A DNA stretch of 64,000 nt from an uncultured Eubacteriales bacterium. GTDB lineage: Bacteria; Bacillota; Clostridia; Christensenellales; Aristaeellaceae. The stretch is from the NCBI GenBank assembly GCA_900315315.1, contig OMYT01000001.1, positions 124,001-188,000 on the forward strand, in the 5' to 3' direction. Below, piece after piece: positions 26,078-34,598 of this stretch. Within the stretch, counting starts at the first letter, position 1. Each line of letters starts with the position of its first letter. A program made the position numbers and the translations under genes. Under the pieces are notes generated by a model, which was given only the letters and a program-made list of their open reading frames with translations, was not told the DNA's origin and did not search any database.

Positions 26078-28117
26078 TTGCGACGGTTTTTCAGAATATG
26101 CATAACGGTACCTCTTCTTGGGATTTTTTGTTTTTCTTTGTTCATTCCGGCATCTGCAAATGATTTCTCTGTTAAGCGAATCGGGAATCTGATCCCGTTC
26201 AATGATAATGAATTTGTTATAAGCGCCCCAGAAGAAGGCGTATTGAAGATCAGCGTCCATGATGATGTTTCTGTATACCGAACCATCGAACAAGTTGTTA
26301 GTAAAGGAGAAACGTCTATACACTGGGATGGATGTGCTTATAACCACGAAAAACTGTCAGCCAAAGATTATGTCATTTCCGCCTTACTTATTGGCAATTC
26401 CGGAGAAGAGTACAGCATCAGTTTCAATACACCTGTCGAATATACAGGGCAATGCCTCCAGTATCTTCTTCCTTCTTCTGATCATGTTTCATATGCAACT
26501 CCTGATGAATGGTTTGTAGAATTCAGAACCGTTCAGAAAGGGACTGTCATTTTTTATTTTAAAAACGAAGCATCGGACAACAATGAATATTTATTCAGCA
26601 TTAATACAACGGGAGGGAAGATATGCAGATTATCATTCAGTGAACTTACAGGAAAAACCCATCTTGCTGAAGGAGATTATCACGTCATTTCATATGAAAA
26701 GACCAAACCGGAAGAAACCTTTGAATTTTCTTTATCGGTTCTGGAAAACGCCTTTGAAAAAAAAGAAGTGTTCCTGACCGGCGAGATCATGCCTGAAAAA
26801 GGAATGACAGAAAATGAAATATGGCATATTATGCAGCAATCCTCTGTTGTAGTCGATATCGATCCATTTAAACATCAAAAAGTTTTTTCTGAAAAAAGCA
26901 AAGAAAGCACGATCCTGGGAACCCTTCATGGACAAACACAAGCACTTAAGGTAATGCAATTGGAAGAAGAGTGGGCCTATATCGGAGCCTGGAATCACGA
27001 AGAAGCTGAATATATTGAGGGGTGGATTCCAGTTTCCGTTTTGAAAGTCGCAGAACCGAATCCGGATTATGGCATTTTGATCAATAAGCAGGAACAGAAA
27101 ATGGATATATATTATAAAGGGAAGCGGATTGATACACTAGATGTTTCCACAGGACGCCCTGAAGAAAAACATCCTGAACAGGAAACAGCAGCAGGAAGCT
27201 TTCTGACCGGCTTTCACAGGGTGGATTTCTCAATGAATGGAAAAAAATATGATTATGTGATCCAATATGACGGTGGTAATCTTCTCCATCAGATTCCATA
27301 TGAATGGGGAAAAGGAAAAAAGGATTTTTCAGCAGGCAGAAGCTTTCTTGGAGCAAAAGCGTCTCATGCCTGTGTCAGAATTCAATCAGAACCTGGAGAA
27401 AACGGTATCAATGCATATTGGATCTGGACACATGTACCATATCATACGAGAGTAATAATTTTGGATGATCCTGCAGAAAGAAGACCTGTTCATGAAAGAC
27501 CGATGGTAACGACACACATACCTGAAGCAGAAAACTGCATCAGTCTTTTGTTTGGAGTAGAAAAAACAGACATATTTGAAAGCGAACCTATTTATACAGA
27601 GGAAATCAACGGGCATGTTTTAGGGTTTATTGTCTGCAGTGAGAAAGATTTTATCAAAGATCCCACTGTTATTTCTACGAGGATAAGCGCATTACAGAAA
27701 GAAAAATGTGATAAAATTATTCTGAAATGCTTATGGAATGATCATAATACAAAAAAACATACAGCTGTTCAGGAAGCTATGGCCAGAAAAGGAGTAAAAG
27801 CCGGAGCAGATCTTGTGATCGGATACGGAAACAATTCTTTTCTAGGATGCGAATGGAAAGGGAACAATTTGATTCTTTATGGATTAGGAAAAACAAATGC
27901 AAACAGAACAGGGAAAAATCAAAAAAGCAATGCATTAACAGCTGAAATTATTTTTGATCCGGATCATTTTGATAGTAAACCCTTAGTTATCATGAAACCG
28001 GCTCCACTCGGGGCTGAAACAGATTTGCAGCAAATTATAGAACGATTTATCAGCGATTCAACCGGAGAAGGGATCAGTCAAATTTGTTTCTATCAGGAAG
28101 ATCAGTCAAAACAATAG
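26078..28117 (+). CDS. Secreted L,D-transpeptidase (YkuD) with SH3-like domain and degenerate CapA-like C-terminus
   Basis: A 679-residue exported protein. The signal peptide is residues 1 to about 27 (ending IPASA). A beta-rich N-terminal part follows, then an SH3-like domain (about 255-325, with STILGTLHG and EGWIPVSVLKV). The YkuD L,D-transpeptidase domain (about 330-465) has His404 and the active-site motif SHACVRI (Cys432), which would form 3-3 cross-links or other D-amino-acid transfers in peptidoglycan. Residues about 485-640 resemble the CapA/PgsA poly-gamma-glutamate metallophosphatase: KIILKCLWND in place of the HWG segment, then KAGADLVIGYGNNSFLGCEW and LILYGLGK in place of YSLGNF. 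The HPH metal ligands are replaced by GNNS, so this part is probably not a phosphatase. The start is TTG, seven bases after AGGAGGGAGG. Confidence 0.85.
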   Translation: MRRFFRICITVPLLGIFCFSLFIPASANDFSVKRIGNLIPFNDNEFVISAPEEGVLKISVHDDVSVYRTIEQVVSKGETSIHWDGCAYNHEKLSAKDYVISALLIGNSGEEYSISFNTPVEYTGQCLQYLLPSSDHVSYATPDEWFVEFRTVQKGTVIFYFKNEASDNNEYLFSINTTGGKICRLSFSELTGKTHLAEGDYHVISYEKTKPEETFEFSLSVLENAFEKKEVFLTGEIMPEKGMTENEIWHIMQQSSVVVDIDPFKHQKVFSEKSKESTILGTLHGQTQALKVMQLEEEWAYIGAWNHEEAEYIEGWIPVSVLKVAEPNPDYGILINKQEQKMDIYYKGKRIDTLDVSTGRPEEKHPEQETAAGSFLTGFHRVDFSMNGKKYDYVIQYDGGNLLHQIPYEWGKGKKDFSAGRSFLGAKASHACVRIQSEPGENGINAYWIWTHVPYHTRVIILDDPAERRPVHERPMVTTHIPEAENCISLLFGVEKTDIFESEPIYTEEINGHVLGFIVCSEKDFIKDPTVISTRISALQKEKCDKIILKCLWNDHNTKKHTAVQEAMARKGVKAGADLVIGYGNNSFLGCEWKGNNLILYGLGKTNANRTGKNQKSNALTAEIIFDPDHFDSKPLVIMKPAPLGAETDLQQIIERFISDSTGEGISQICFYQEDQSKQ

Positions 28118-29223
28118 AATACACATTCAAGCCGACCGTTATACAATCGCCTTTTCCGATCAGCCTTTTTTCCATAACTGCGTTCAAATGCAGGATCAGA
28201 CGAGATAGCGCAAAGACGCCAACCCGGATGCCTGTCTTTTAATTCATGGAGATTGCGATAAAGGCGTCGACAACTGTTTTGATCACTCAAACGTTCCCCA
28301 TAAGGCGGATTGCATAAAAACACACCATCAACACCTTCAAGATGCAGGTTCTGAAGAGGTACACAAGCAAGCGGTATAGCATTCTTATTTAAACCAGCCT
28401 GAACAATATGACGGCGAGACAGTTCGAGCGCTTCAGGAGCAATATCAGAGCCACTGATCTCGGTTATTTTTTCCAGTGTGACTTCTGACAAAACTTTTTG
28501 TTTTATGTTGTGTATTTTATCACTGTCAGAAAACCGCAGATCTTCTATTGCAAAATGCCTGTAAAGTCCGGGAGAACGATGGGAAGCGAAGAAAGATGCT
28601 TCGATCAGAAGTGTTCCAGTACCGCAGCATGGATCATGCAACGGAATTCCAGGCTTCCAGGGGGAAAGTTCCACAAGCGCAGAGGCCAGTGTTTCACGAA
28701 GGGGAGCTTCACCATTCCAGGTACGATATCCCCTTCGGGATAATGCATCGCCCGATGTATTCAGCATAATACGAGTTTGATTATTCCGTATAGTAACATG
28801 AATTGAAAGAGCTGTACCTGATTCCGGGAAGAATTTTTGTTTTGTTGAATTTTTAAGTTTCTCAATAATTGCTTTCTTTGTGACTGCCTGGCAGTCTCTG
28901 ACACTCATGAGGGTGCTTCTTGTGCATTTACAAGTGACATTAATTGCTTCTTTTTCTGTAAAGCAAAAACACCAGTCAATTCTGAAAGCAGCTTGATAAA
29001 GATCCTCAAAAGAAGTACAGACAGAGTCAGAAAGAATAATAAAAATCCTGTCACTGAAATGCATGCGAAGATTATATTCATATAATTCTGTAACGCAGGC
29101 ATTAAATTGAACTCCGCCATTTTCAGTAATTACTCCGGAAGCGCCAAGCTGCTTTAGCTCAGAAGAAACGAGGCTTTCCATTCCGAATGCAGCACTTGCA
29201 TAGCAGTGAAATATTTGATCCAT
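28102..29223 (-). CDS. THUMP-domain class I RNA methyltransferase (YpsC/RlmL-N type)
   Basis: A 373-residue SAM-dependent N2-guanine RNA methyltransferase of the YpsC/RlmL family. The N-terminal ferredoxin-like and THUMP part (about 1-160) recognises RNA. The catalytic part has RGYRTWNGEAPLRETLASALVE, the SAM motif LHDPCCGTGTLLIEASFFA, and the methylated-base motif NPPY in FLCNPPYGERL. The ATG follows GGGAGGG. It overlaps the convergent transpeptidase gene at the 3' end by 16 bases. The target is probably 23S rRNA (the G2445 type), but this is by family only. Confidence 0.88.
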   Translation of the reverse strand: MDQIFHCYASAAFGMESLVSSELKQLGASGVITENGGVQFNACVTELYEYNLRMHFSDRIFIILSDSVCTSFEDLYQAAFRIDWCFCFTEKEAINVTCKCTRSTLMSVRDCQAVTKKAIIEKLKNSTKQKFFPESGTALSIHVTIRNNQTRIMLNTSGDALSRRGYRTWNGEAPLRETLASALVELSPWKPGIPLHDPCCGTGTLLIEASFFASHRSPGLYRHFAIEDLRFSDSDKIHNIKQKVLSEVTLEKITEISGSDIAPEALELSRRHIVQAGLNKNAIPLACVPLQNLHLEGVDGVFLCNPPYGERLSDQNSCRRLYRNLHELKDRHPGWRLCAISSDPAFERSYGKKADRKRRLYNGRLECVFYCFD

Positions 29224-29316
29224 AAATACCCTCCCTAAAACAGTTTACAGGATTTATATGTGCCTGTAAAGAAGAAACAGTTATTTGTCAAAAGGCCATC
29301 GATATTGTTGTGTGAC

Positions 29317-29345
29317 TTGCTTTTCAAAACAATGTATCGTATAAT
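29317..29345 (+). promoter_or_regulatory. Promoter of darA-holB-yaaT
   Basis: TTGCTT (29317-29322), 17-base spacer, TATAAT (29340-29345); the darA ATG follows after about 28 bases. Confidence 0.75.
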
Positions 29346-29379
29346 TTTCGGGTAAATGAGAGGAGGATCCGGGAATTAA

Positions 29380-29712
29380 ATGAAATTGCTTATTGCTATT
29401 GTTCAAGACGAAGATTCCTCAAAACTCGTATCAAAAATGATGCAACAAGGCTTTGGTGTAACAAAGCTTGCAACAACAGGCGGATTTCTCAAAGCTGGAA
29501 ACACCACTCTGTTACTTGGAGTTGATGATTCCCGAGTTGAGGAAGCAATACATGTTGTAGAATCCGTGTGCAAAAGCCGTAAACAGATTTCTACTGCCAC
29601 TACAACAATTACGGGGATTTCACATGGCGAATACCCGACTTATCCTATTGAGGTGACTGTAGGTGGGGCTACTGTTTTTATTCTGACAGTTGACCAATTT
29701 ATAAAGGTATAA
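29380..29712 (+). CDS. darA: Cyclic-di-AMP receptor DarA (PstA/YaaQ)
   Basis: PII-like cytosolic protein of 110 residues that binds cyclic-di-AMP. The family pattern is complete: MKLLIAIVQDEDSSKLVSKM, GFGVTKLATTGGFLKAGNTT, LLLGVDDSRVEEAIHVVESV and the C-terminal VEVGGATVF-like strand (VTVGGATVFILTVDQF). It is followed by holB and yaaT, the order found around yaaQ in Bacillus and Clostridia, except that yaaR is missing. The downstream effector of DarA is unknown in general. Confidence 0.93.
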   Translation: MKLLIAIVQDEDSSKLVSKMMQQGFGVTKLATTGGFLKAGNTTLLLGVDDSRVEEAIHVVESVCKSRKQISTATTTITGISHGEYPTYPIEVTVGGATVFILTVDQFIKV

Positions 29713-29719
29713 TCAACAA

Positions 29720-30733
29720 ATGATAAATCCAACATTTTATGATTTTTTGCCTCAGGGAGAAGAAATACAAAATCTTCAGACGCAGATCCGTAATAACAGA
29801 ATGTCTCACGCTCTGCTGATTACCGGAGAAAATGGCACAGGAAAAAAAACTTTGGCAAGGCTTATTGCTGCCACTCTGCTTTGTTCTGATGATGGCAACC
29901 AACCATGCGGAACATGCAGCAACTGCATCAGGGTTTATGATAACGAACACCCAGATATGATTTGTATCGAAAAAGGAATTCCATTGTCTGCTGATGCAAA
30001 AAAGAGCAAAAATTCGATTCCAATCGACGATATCCGGGAGATGATCAGATTAAGCAGTGCTTATCCGTTTGAAGGAGGAAACAGAGTTGTTTTAATCTTC
30101 AATGCTGAGGATATGACTATTCAAGCACAGAATTCTTTACTTAAGATTCTGGAAGAGCCGCCATTAAACACCTATTTTGTTCTTACTTCGGATCATCCTG
30201 AACAACTTCTTGTTACAATCAAAAGCAGATGTCGTTTTTTGAAAATGAAACCATGGGAAGAACAGGCAATCATACATATTCTTTCAGAAAACGGGATCAA
30301 TAATGAAAAAGCTCAACTTGCAGCATATTCATGCAACGGATCAATCGGATATGCTATAGAACTTGCTGACGATGAAAACTACTGGAAATTAAGAAACGAA
30401 ATCATCACGTCATTTTTTGGAACACAGGAACGGAGCAATATTATGTCTGTTTCCTCTCATTGGAAAGAAAACAAATCTGATGCAGATTTGTTATTCAATA
30501 TCCTTGAAGAAAACATACAGATCATGTTAGAATATCGTATTACAAAAAGAAAAGACAACAAATTACAGCATTTTTCATCGAAATGGAGATCTTTTGCAGC
30601 AACAGCTGATATTGAACGATTTATTTATCTTCTGAACAGAGTCAGCGAAAGCAGAAAACAATGCGGGTTTAATGTAAGTATCCAGGCAATTGTTGAGCAA
30701 TTACTTTTAAGTTTTATGGGAGAGGTTCAATAA
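29720..30733 (+). CDS. holB: DNA polymerase III subunit delta'
   Basis: Clamp-loader subunit of 337 residues with an AAA+ fold. It has the P-loop-like GENGTGKKTLARLIA, a zinc-binding cysteine set CGTCSNC preceded by another Cys, the sensor region NSLLKILEEPPLNTYFVLTSD and the arginine-finger SRC motif in TIKSRC. The C-terminal collar domain is shorter and diverged. The ATG lies seven bases after darA with AAAGGT upstream, and the stop is directly adjacent to the yaaT start, so the three genes are probably co-expressed. Confidence 0.92.
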   Translation: MINPTFYDFLPQGEEIQNLQTQIRNNRMSHALLITGENGTGKKTLARLIAATLLCSDDGNQPCGTCSNCIRVYDNEHPDMICIEKGIPLSADAKKSKNSIPIDDIREMIRLSSAYPFEGGNRVVLIFNAEDMTIQAQNSLLKILEEPPLNTYFVLTSDHPEQLLVTIKSRCRFLKMKPWEEQAIIHILSENGINNEKAQLAAYSCNGSIGYAIELADDENYWKLRNEIITSFFGTQERSNIMSVSSHWKENKSDADLLFNILEENIQIMLEYRITKRKDNKLQHFSSKWRSFAATADIERFIYLLNRVSESRKQCGFNVSIQAIVEQLLLSFMGEVQ

Positions 30734-31915
30734 ATGAGCAAGATCATTGGTATTCAGTTTCAGAAAAACGGAAAGATGTACTATTTTGACGCCAACGGTA
30801 TAGAAGCAGAAGCCGGCAGTTTTGTGATTGTCGATACAGCCAGAGGTCTTGATTTGGGTGAAGTTGTATTAGCGCCACGAGAAATGGCTGAAATCCCTGA
30901 TGCAGAATCCTTAAAGAAAGTAATACGTGCTGCTACAGAGCAGGATATTCAACATGGAAGAGAAAACAGAATAAAGGAAAAAGAAGCTTTTGCAATCTGT
31001 CAGAAAAAGATTGCGGAACACAAGCTAGAGATGAAGCTTGTATCCGTAGAATACTCTTTTGACGGAAGCAAAATTATTTTCTATTTTACCGCAAACGGAA
31101 GAGTCGATTTTCGTTCACTCGTCAAAGATCTTGCCTCTGTTTTTAAGATGAGAATTGAACTCAGACAGATTGGAGTTAGAGACGAAGCTAAAATGCTCGG
31201 AGGACTCGGACCTTGCGGGAGACCAATATGTTGCGGATCTTTTCTTTCACAATTCCAGCCTGTTTCTATCAAGATGGCTAAGGAACAGAATCTGTCGCTT
31301 AACCCGACCAAGATCAGCGGTGTTTGCGGACGCCTAATGTGCTGTCTCAAATACGAACAGGATCATTATGAGCAAACAAGGAAAAAAATGCCAAAGGTCG
31401 GAAAAACAGTCAATACACCTGACGGAAACGGTCCTGTAACGGAATTGAATATTGTCAAGGAAACTGTTTTTGTCAGACTGACAAACGGCGACACCAGTGA
31501 AATCAAAGAATATCCACTGGAAAGTATCATAAGACCGGCAGAGAATTTAACTGCAGAAAACAGAGAATGTATTGAAGTTTCTGAAAAGAACCTCATTGAG
31601 CATCAGGTTTTCCAACAAGAAGAAAAGAAGGAGAAGAACTATTCGGGAAACGAGAAAGATGAGAAACGAAATCAAGGCAGAAATCGAAACCGCGGAAAAA
31701 ACCAACAGCTTGGTCAACCGGTAAAACGCGAGAATCCGAATCGAAATACTCATCCGGAAGCAATAAAGACAGAAGCAGAACCGAAAAATGTTTTTCCTGC
31801 TGAAAAACCCGAAGCAGATAAAGAAACTCCAAAAATAGATTTGAAGAAAAACGAAGGTGCCTCTTCCTGGGCTGATGCTGTGCAAAACGCAATGCTTGCT
31901 ATTGACAAAGAATAA
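30734..31915 (+). CDS. yaaT: YaaT/RicT-like PSP1-domain protein with long charged tail
   Basis: Homologue of Bacillus YaaT (RicT), part of the RicAFT complex that assists RNase Y and affects sporulation and competence. Residues about 1-270 are the PSP1-containing core: VDTARGLDLGEVVLAPREM, FYFTANGRVDFRSLVKDLAS, LRQIGVRDEAKMLGGLGPCG and the cysteine clusters CGRPICCGSF and CGRLMCCLKYEQ that carry the Fe-S ligands in RicT. The last 110 residues or so are a lysine-, glutamate-, asparagine- and arginine-rich low-complexity extension (KRNQGRNRNRGKNQQ), well beyond the 275-residue Bacillus protein, and look like an unstructured RNA- or membrane-interacting tail. The start has GAGAGG. Confidence 0.88.
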   Translation: MSKIIGIQFQKNGKMYYFDANGIEAEAGSFVIVDTARGLDLGEVVLAPREMAEIPDAESLKKVIRAATEQDIQHGRENRIKEKEAFAICQKKIAEHKLEMKLVSVEYSFDGSKIIFYFTANGRVDFRSLVKDLASVFKMRIELRQIGVRDEAKMLGGLGPCGRPICCGSFLSQFQPVSIKMAKEQNLSLNPTKISGVCGRLMCCLKYEQDHYEQTRKKMPKVGKTVNTPDGNGPVTELNIVKETVFVRLTNGDTSEIKEYPLESIIRPAENLTAENRECIEVSEKNLIEHQVFQQEEKKEKNYSGNEKDEKRNQGRNRNRGKNQQLGQPVKRENPNRNTHPEAIKTEAEPKNVFPAEKPEADKETPKIDLKKNEGASSWADAVQNAMLAIDKE

Positions 31916-32004
31916 GGAAAGCTTGCTTTTGAACTTATTCGATGTTATATTGTTAATATAAACACGTATTATATTACGTGCAAAAAAATTTGGAGGTATG
32001 TTTT

Positions 32005-32175
32005 ATGGCTTACAAAATTTCCAATGAATGCATCAGCTGCGGCGCTTGCGCCGCCGAGTGCCCCGTTTCCGCAATCAGCGAAGGTGACGGGAAGTACGAG
32101 ATTAATCCTGAGACGTGCATCGAATGCGGTGCATGCGCTGAAACTTGCCCAGTCGGCGCACCTGCGCAGGGCTGA
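32005..32175 (+). CDS. 2[4Fe-4S] ferredoxin
   Basis: A 56-residue clostridial-type ferredoxin with two complete cluster motifs, CISCGACAAECPVSAI and CIECGACAETCPVGAP, preceded by the usual AYKISNE. It is a low-potential electron carrier for anaerobic oxidoreductases. The ATG follows GGAGG by eight bases and the gene ends in a strong terminator at 32192-32227, so it is a monocistron. GC content and codon bias rise sharply compared with its neighbours, as expected for a very abundant protein. Confidence 0.97.
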   Translation: MAYKISNECISCGACAAECPVSAISEGDGKYEINPETCIECGACAETCPVGAPAQG

Positions 32176-32191
32176 TCTGATCATTCACTGA

Positions 32192-32227
32192 AAAAAAGCC
32201 GTCTCTAATATATGAGATGGCTTTTTT
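32192..32227 (+). terminator. Terminator of the ferredoxin gene
   Basis: Hairpin of 14 bp with one G-U pair (AAAAAAGCCGTCTC at 32192-32205 and GAGATGGCTTTTTT at 32214-32227), ending in a six-T tract. Confidence 0.9.
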
Positions 32228-32238
32228 CATATAAATAT

Positions 32239-32262
32239 CCTGCAGTACAAATATACTGCAGG
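32239..32262 (-). terminator. Probable terminator of tRNA-Lys
   Basis: Inverted repeat CCTGCAGTA / TACTGCAGG just below the tRNA 3' end, followed on the minus strand by ATATTTATAT. The weak T-tract lowers confidence. Confidence 0.5.
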
Positions 32263-32267
32263 AAAAG

Positions 32268-32340
32268 TACACCATTAGGGACTCGAACCCTAGACACCCT
32301 GATTAAGAGTCAGGTGCTCTACCAACTGAGCTAATGGTGC
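32268..32340 (-). tRNA. tRNA-Lys (anticodon CUU)
   Basis: Minus-strand cloverleaf beginning GCACCATTAGCTCAGTTGG, anticodon loop ACTCTTAAT (CTT, reading AAG), T-loop GGTTCGAGTCC and acceptor ATGGTGT with discriminator A; CCA is not encoded. The tRNA and its terminator fill most of the 326-base gap between the ferredoxin and mrnC genes; the rest is AT-rich and holds a TATAAT for mrnC near 32470. Confidence 0.95.
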
Positions 32341-32501
32341 TCAACAAGAAATTATTATACTCATATTCAATCGATTGTCAAGAAGCGTTTTTGTGGTTTT
32401 TACATTGATTTTTTAGAATTTTTATCAGATTTTTGAAACCATCTCTGCTTTTTTATTGATAATATGTTATAATATATACAATAAAGCAAGTTGGAGGATT
32501 C

Positions 32502-32924
32502 ATGGGATTGAGTCTGCGGTTTAATAAAGAAATGGATGAACAGGAAGCCTTCCAGATGAGTGCACTGCAACTTGCATATCTCGGCGATTCGGTATGGGAA
32601 TTGATTGTTCGTTATAACCTGGTTTTGCAAAAGTATAATGTACATCATTTACATACAGAAAGCATAAAACGAGTCAATGCGTGTGCCCAAGCCAAAACAT
32701 TGGCTTGCATATCAGGTTTTTTAACCGAAAAAGAAACTGAAATTGTCAGAAGAGGTAGAAATGCCCATCCGAAACATACTGTTCCGAAAAACCAACAACC
32801 TGAAGACTATGCAGCATCTACCGGTCTTGAAGCTTTATTCGGATATCTTTACCTGACCGGACAGGATGAACGAATCGGTACCATAATTGAAATCATAAAT
32901 ATACAGGAGAATCAACATGGCTGA
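32502..32924 (+). CDS. mrnC: Mini-ribonuclease III
   Basis: Small RNase III-fold nuclease of 140 residues lacking the double-strand-binding domain; in Bacillus it matures 23S rRNA ends. The catalytic motif is QLAYLGDSVWELIVR with the acidic residue of the family and, near the C-terminus, GLEALFGYLYL with the second acidic residue. The ATG follows TTGGAGGATTC. It overlaps thyX by eight bases. Gene order mrnC-(thyX)-rlmB-sigH corresponds to the cysS-mrnC-rlmB-yacP-sigH group of Bacillus. Confidence 0.92.
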   Translation: MGLSLRFNKEMDEQEAFQMSALQLAYLGDSVWELIVRYNLVLQKYNVHHLHTESIKRVNACAQAKTLACISGFLTEKETEIVRRGRNAHPKHTVPKNQQPEDYAASTGLEALFGYLYLTGQDERIGTIIEIINIQENQHG

Positions 32925-33663
32925 GCAAAAGAAACTAAAAGTTATACTGATCCGTCACACTCTTTGTCCAGAGGAAACAGTTGCATTAGCAGCTAAACTT
33001 TGTTATTCAAAATCCACAATAGAGAATCTGAATGAAAAAATCTCTCAAAAAGATCAGTCAGAGTTTATTGAAAAACTGATGAACATGGGACACGAGTCTG
33101 TTTTAGAACACACAAGTTTCACCTTTGGGATCGAAGGGGTAAGCAGAGTTTTACTTGCTCAGCTGACACGACACAGGATTGCTAGTTTTTCAGTACAAAG
33201 CCAGCGTTATGTATCATATGAAAACGGTTTCGGATATATTATTCCCGAAAGTATAAAAGAACTTGGGAATGATGCTGTCGATAAATATAAAAATCAGATG
33301 GAAACCATTGAAACCTGGTATAAAGAATGGCAGAAATCACTTGGAGGCAAGGGTGAAAAATCAAATGAGGATGCTCGATTTGTCCTTCCAAACGCCTGTG
33401 AGACACGTATTATGGTCACAATGAATACACGTGAACTTATGCATTTTTTTGCATTAAGAATGTGTAATCGTGCACAATGGGAGATCCGGGAAATGGCTGA
33501 ACAGATGTTCCGTCTTTGCCTTAAAACAGCACCGGCTCTTTTTATTAATGCAGGTCCCGCATGTATTCGAGGTACTTGTCCGGAAGGAGAAAAGAGCTGC
33601 GGAAAAGCTTTACAAATCCGTGAAGCCAGAAAACAACTTTTGAAATCAATATCGGAGGAGTAA
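32917..33663 (+). CDS. thyX: Flavin-dependent thymidylate synthase
   Basis: FAD-dependent enzyme methylating dUMP to dTMP with methylenetetrahydrofolate and NADPH, leaving tetrahydrofolate, so it does not need dihydrofolate reductase for the cycle. The 248-residue protein shows GHESVLEHTSFTFGIEG, the ThyX signature RHRIASFSVQSQRY and the substrate region NACETRIMVTMNTRELMHFF. The start follows CAGGAGAATCAAC and overlaps mrnC. Four bases separate it from rlmB. It replaces thyA in this lineage, at least locally. Confidence 0.96.
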   Translation: MAEQKKLKVILIRHTLCPEETVALAAKLCYSKSTIENLNEKISQKDQSEFIEKLMNMGHESVLEHTSFTFGIEGVSRVLLAQLTRHRIASFSVQSQRYVSYENGFGYIIPESIKELGNDAVDKYKNQMETIETWYKEWQKSLGGKGEKSNEDARFVLPNACETRIMVTMNTRELMHFFALRMCNRAQWEIREMAEQMFRLCLKTAPALFINAGPACIRGTCPEGEKSCGKALQIREARKQLLKSISEE

Positions 33664-33666
33664 GAA

Positions 33667-34563
33667 ATGCCAAATAACCGTACAGACCAAAGTTCTCCAA
33701 AGACATTTCATAAAAGACAGGATATCACCGTTCAAAAAAGAGATAAAGAGCAAAGCGACTATAGGAAATATGAATATCAAATTTCGTCTTACAATAACAG
33801 AAATGCTGCAGAAAACAAATCTAAACCTTATTCAGATCAGAATCAATATATTTTAACCGGAAGAAATCCGATAAGAGAGGCGCTCAAGAATCACCATGAT
33901 CTTGAGAAACTTCTCGTTCAGAAAGGCGAACTAAGCGGTTCCGCCAAAGAGATCGTTCAAAAAGCAAAGGAACAAAAAGTTCAGATTCAGATCGTAGAAA
34001 AGAACAGACTTGATGAAATTACACCCCATCATCAAGGTTTGATTGCATTTGCATCTGCCTATCAATACTCTTCTGTTGAAGAAATCATACAAACAGCAGA
34101 GGAAAAAGGAGAAGAACCTTTTCTTATTCTTCTGGACGGTATTACTGATCCTCATAATCTTGGAGCTATTATTCGTACAGCTGAATGTGCCGGTGTTCAC
34201 GGAATCATTGTACCGCAGCATCACAGTGTCGGATTATCACCTGCTGCAGTGAAAGCTTCTGCCGGAGCAATCGAATATATTAAAGTTGCAAGAGTAACAA
34301 ACCTCAGCAGAACCATTGAAAACCTTAAAAAGCATAATATCTGGGTTTATGCAGTAACAATGAACGGTACTGATTATCGAAAAACAGATTTCAGGGGAGG
34401 CGTTGCCCTTGTAATCGGATCAGAAGAAGACGGAATCAGTCGCCTTGTTGGTGAAAAATGCGATTACTCTGTTTCCTTACCAATGGTCGGAAAAATCGAG
34501 AGCCTTAATGCTTCTGTCGCAGCCGGTATTATGATGTATCAGGTTTTCAGCTGCAGGCAATAA
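33667..34563 (+). CDS. rlmB: 23S rRNA 2'-O-ribose methyltransferase, TrmH/RlmB (SpoU) family
   Basis: SPOUT-class methyltransferase of 298 residues, probably modifying a guanosine in 23S rRNA. The N-terminal 60 residues are a low-complexity, Lys/Gln/Asn-rich extension unlike the usual compact start. Then come the L30e-like recognition domain (YILTGRNPIREALKN) and the knotted catalytic domain with LILLDGITDPHNLGAIIRTA, VPQHHSVGLSPAAVKASAGA, ALVIGSEEDGISRLV and SLPMVGKIESLNASVAAGIM. The ATG follows GGAGG. It is coupled to thyX and precedes sigH; the yacP gene that usually lies between is absent. Confidence 0.93.
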   Translation: MPNNRTDQSSPKTFHKRQDITVQKRDKEQSDYRKYEYQISSYNNRNAAENKSKPYSDQNQYILTGRNPIREALKNHHDLEKLLVQKGELSGSAKEIVQKAKEQKVQIQIVEKNRLDEITPHHQGLIAFASAYQYSSVEEIIQTAEEKGEEPFLILLDGITDPHNLGAIIRTAECAGVHGIIVPQHHSVGLSPAAVKASAGAIEYIKVARVTNLSRTIENLKKHNIWVYAVTMNGTDYRKTDFRGGVALVIGSEEDGISRLVGEKCDYSVSLPMVGKIESLNASVAAGIMMYQVFSCRQ

Positions 34564-34598
34564 TTTTTTTCTTCTTTAGGAATAACAGATATACGGAG

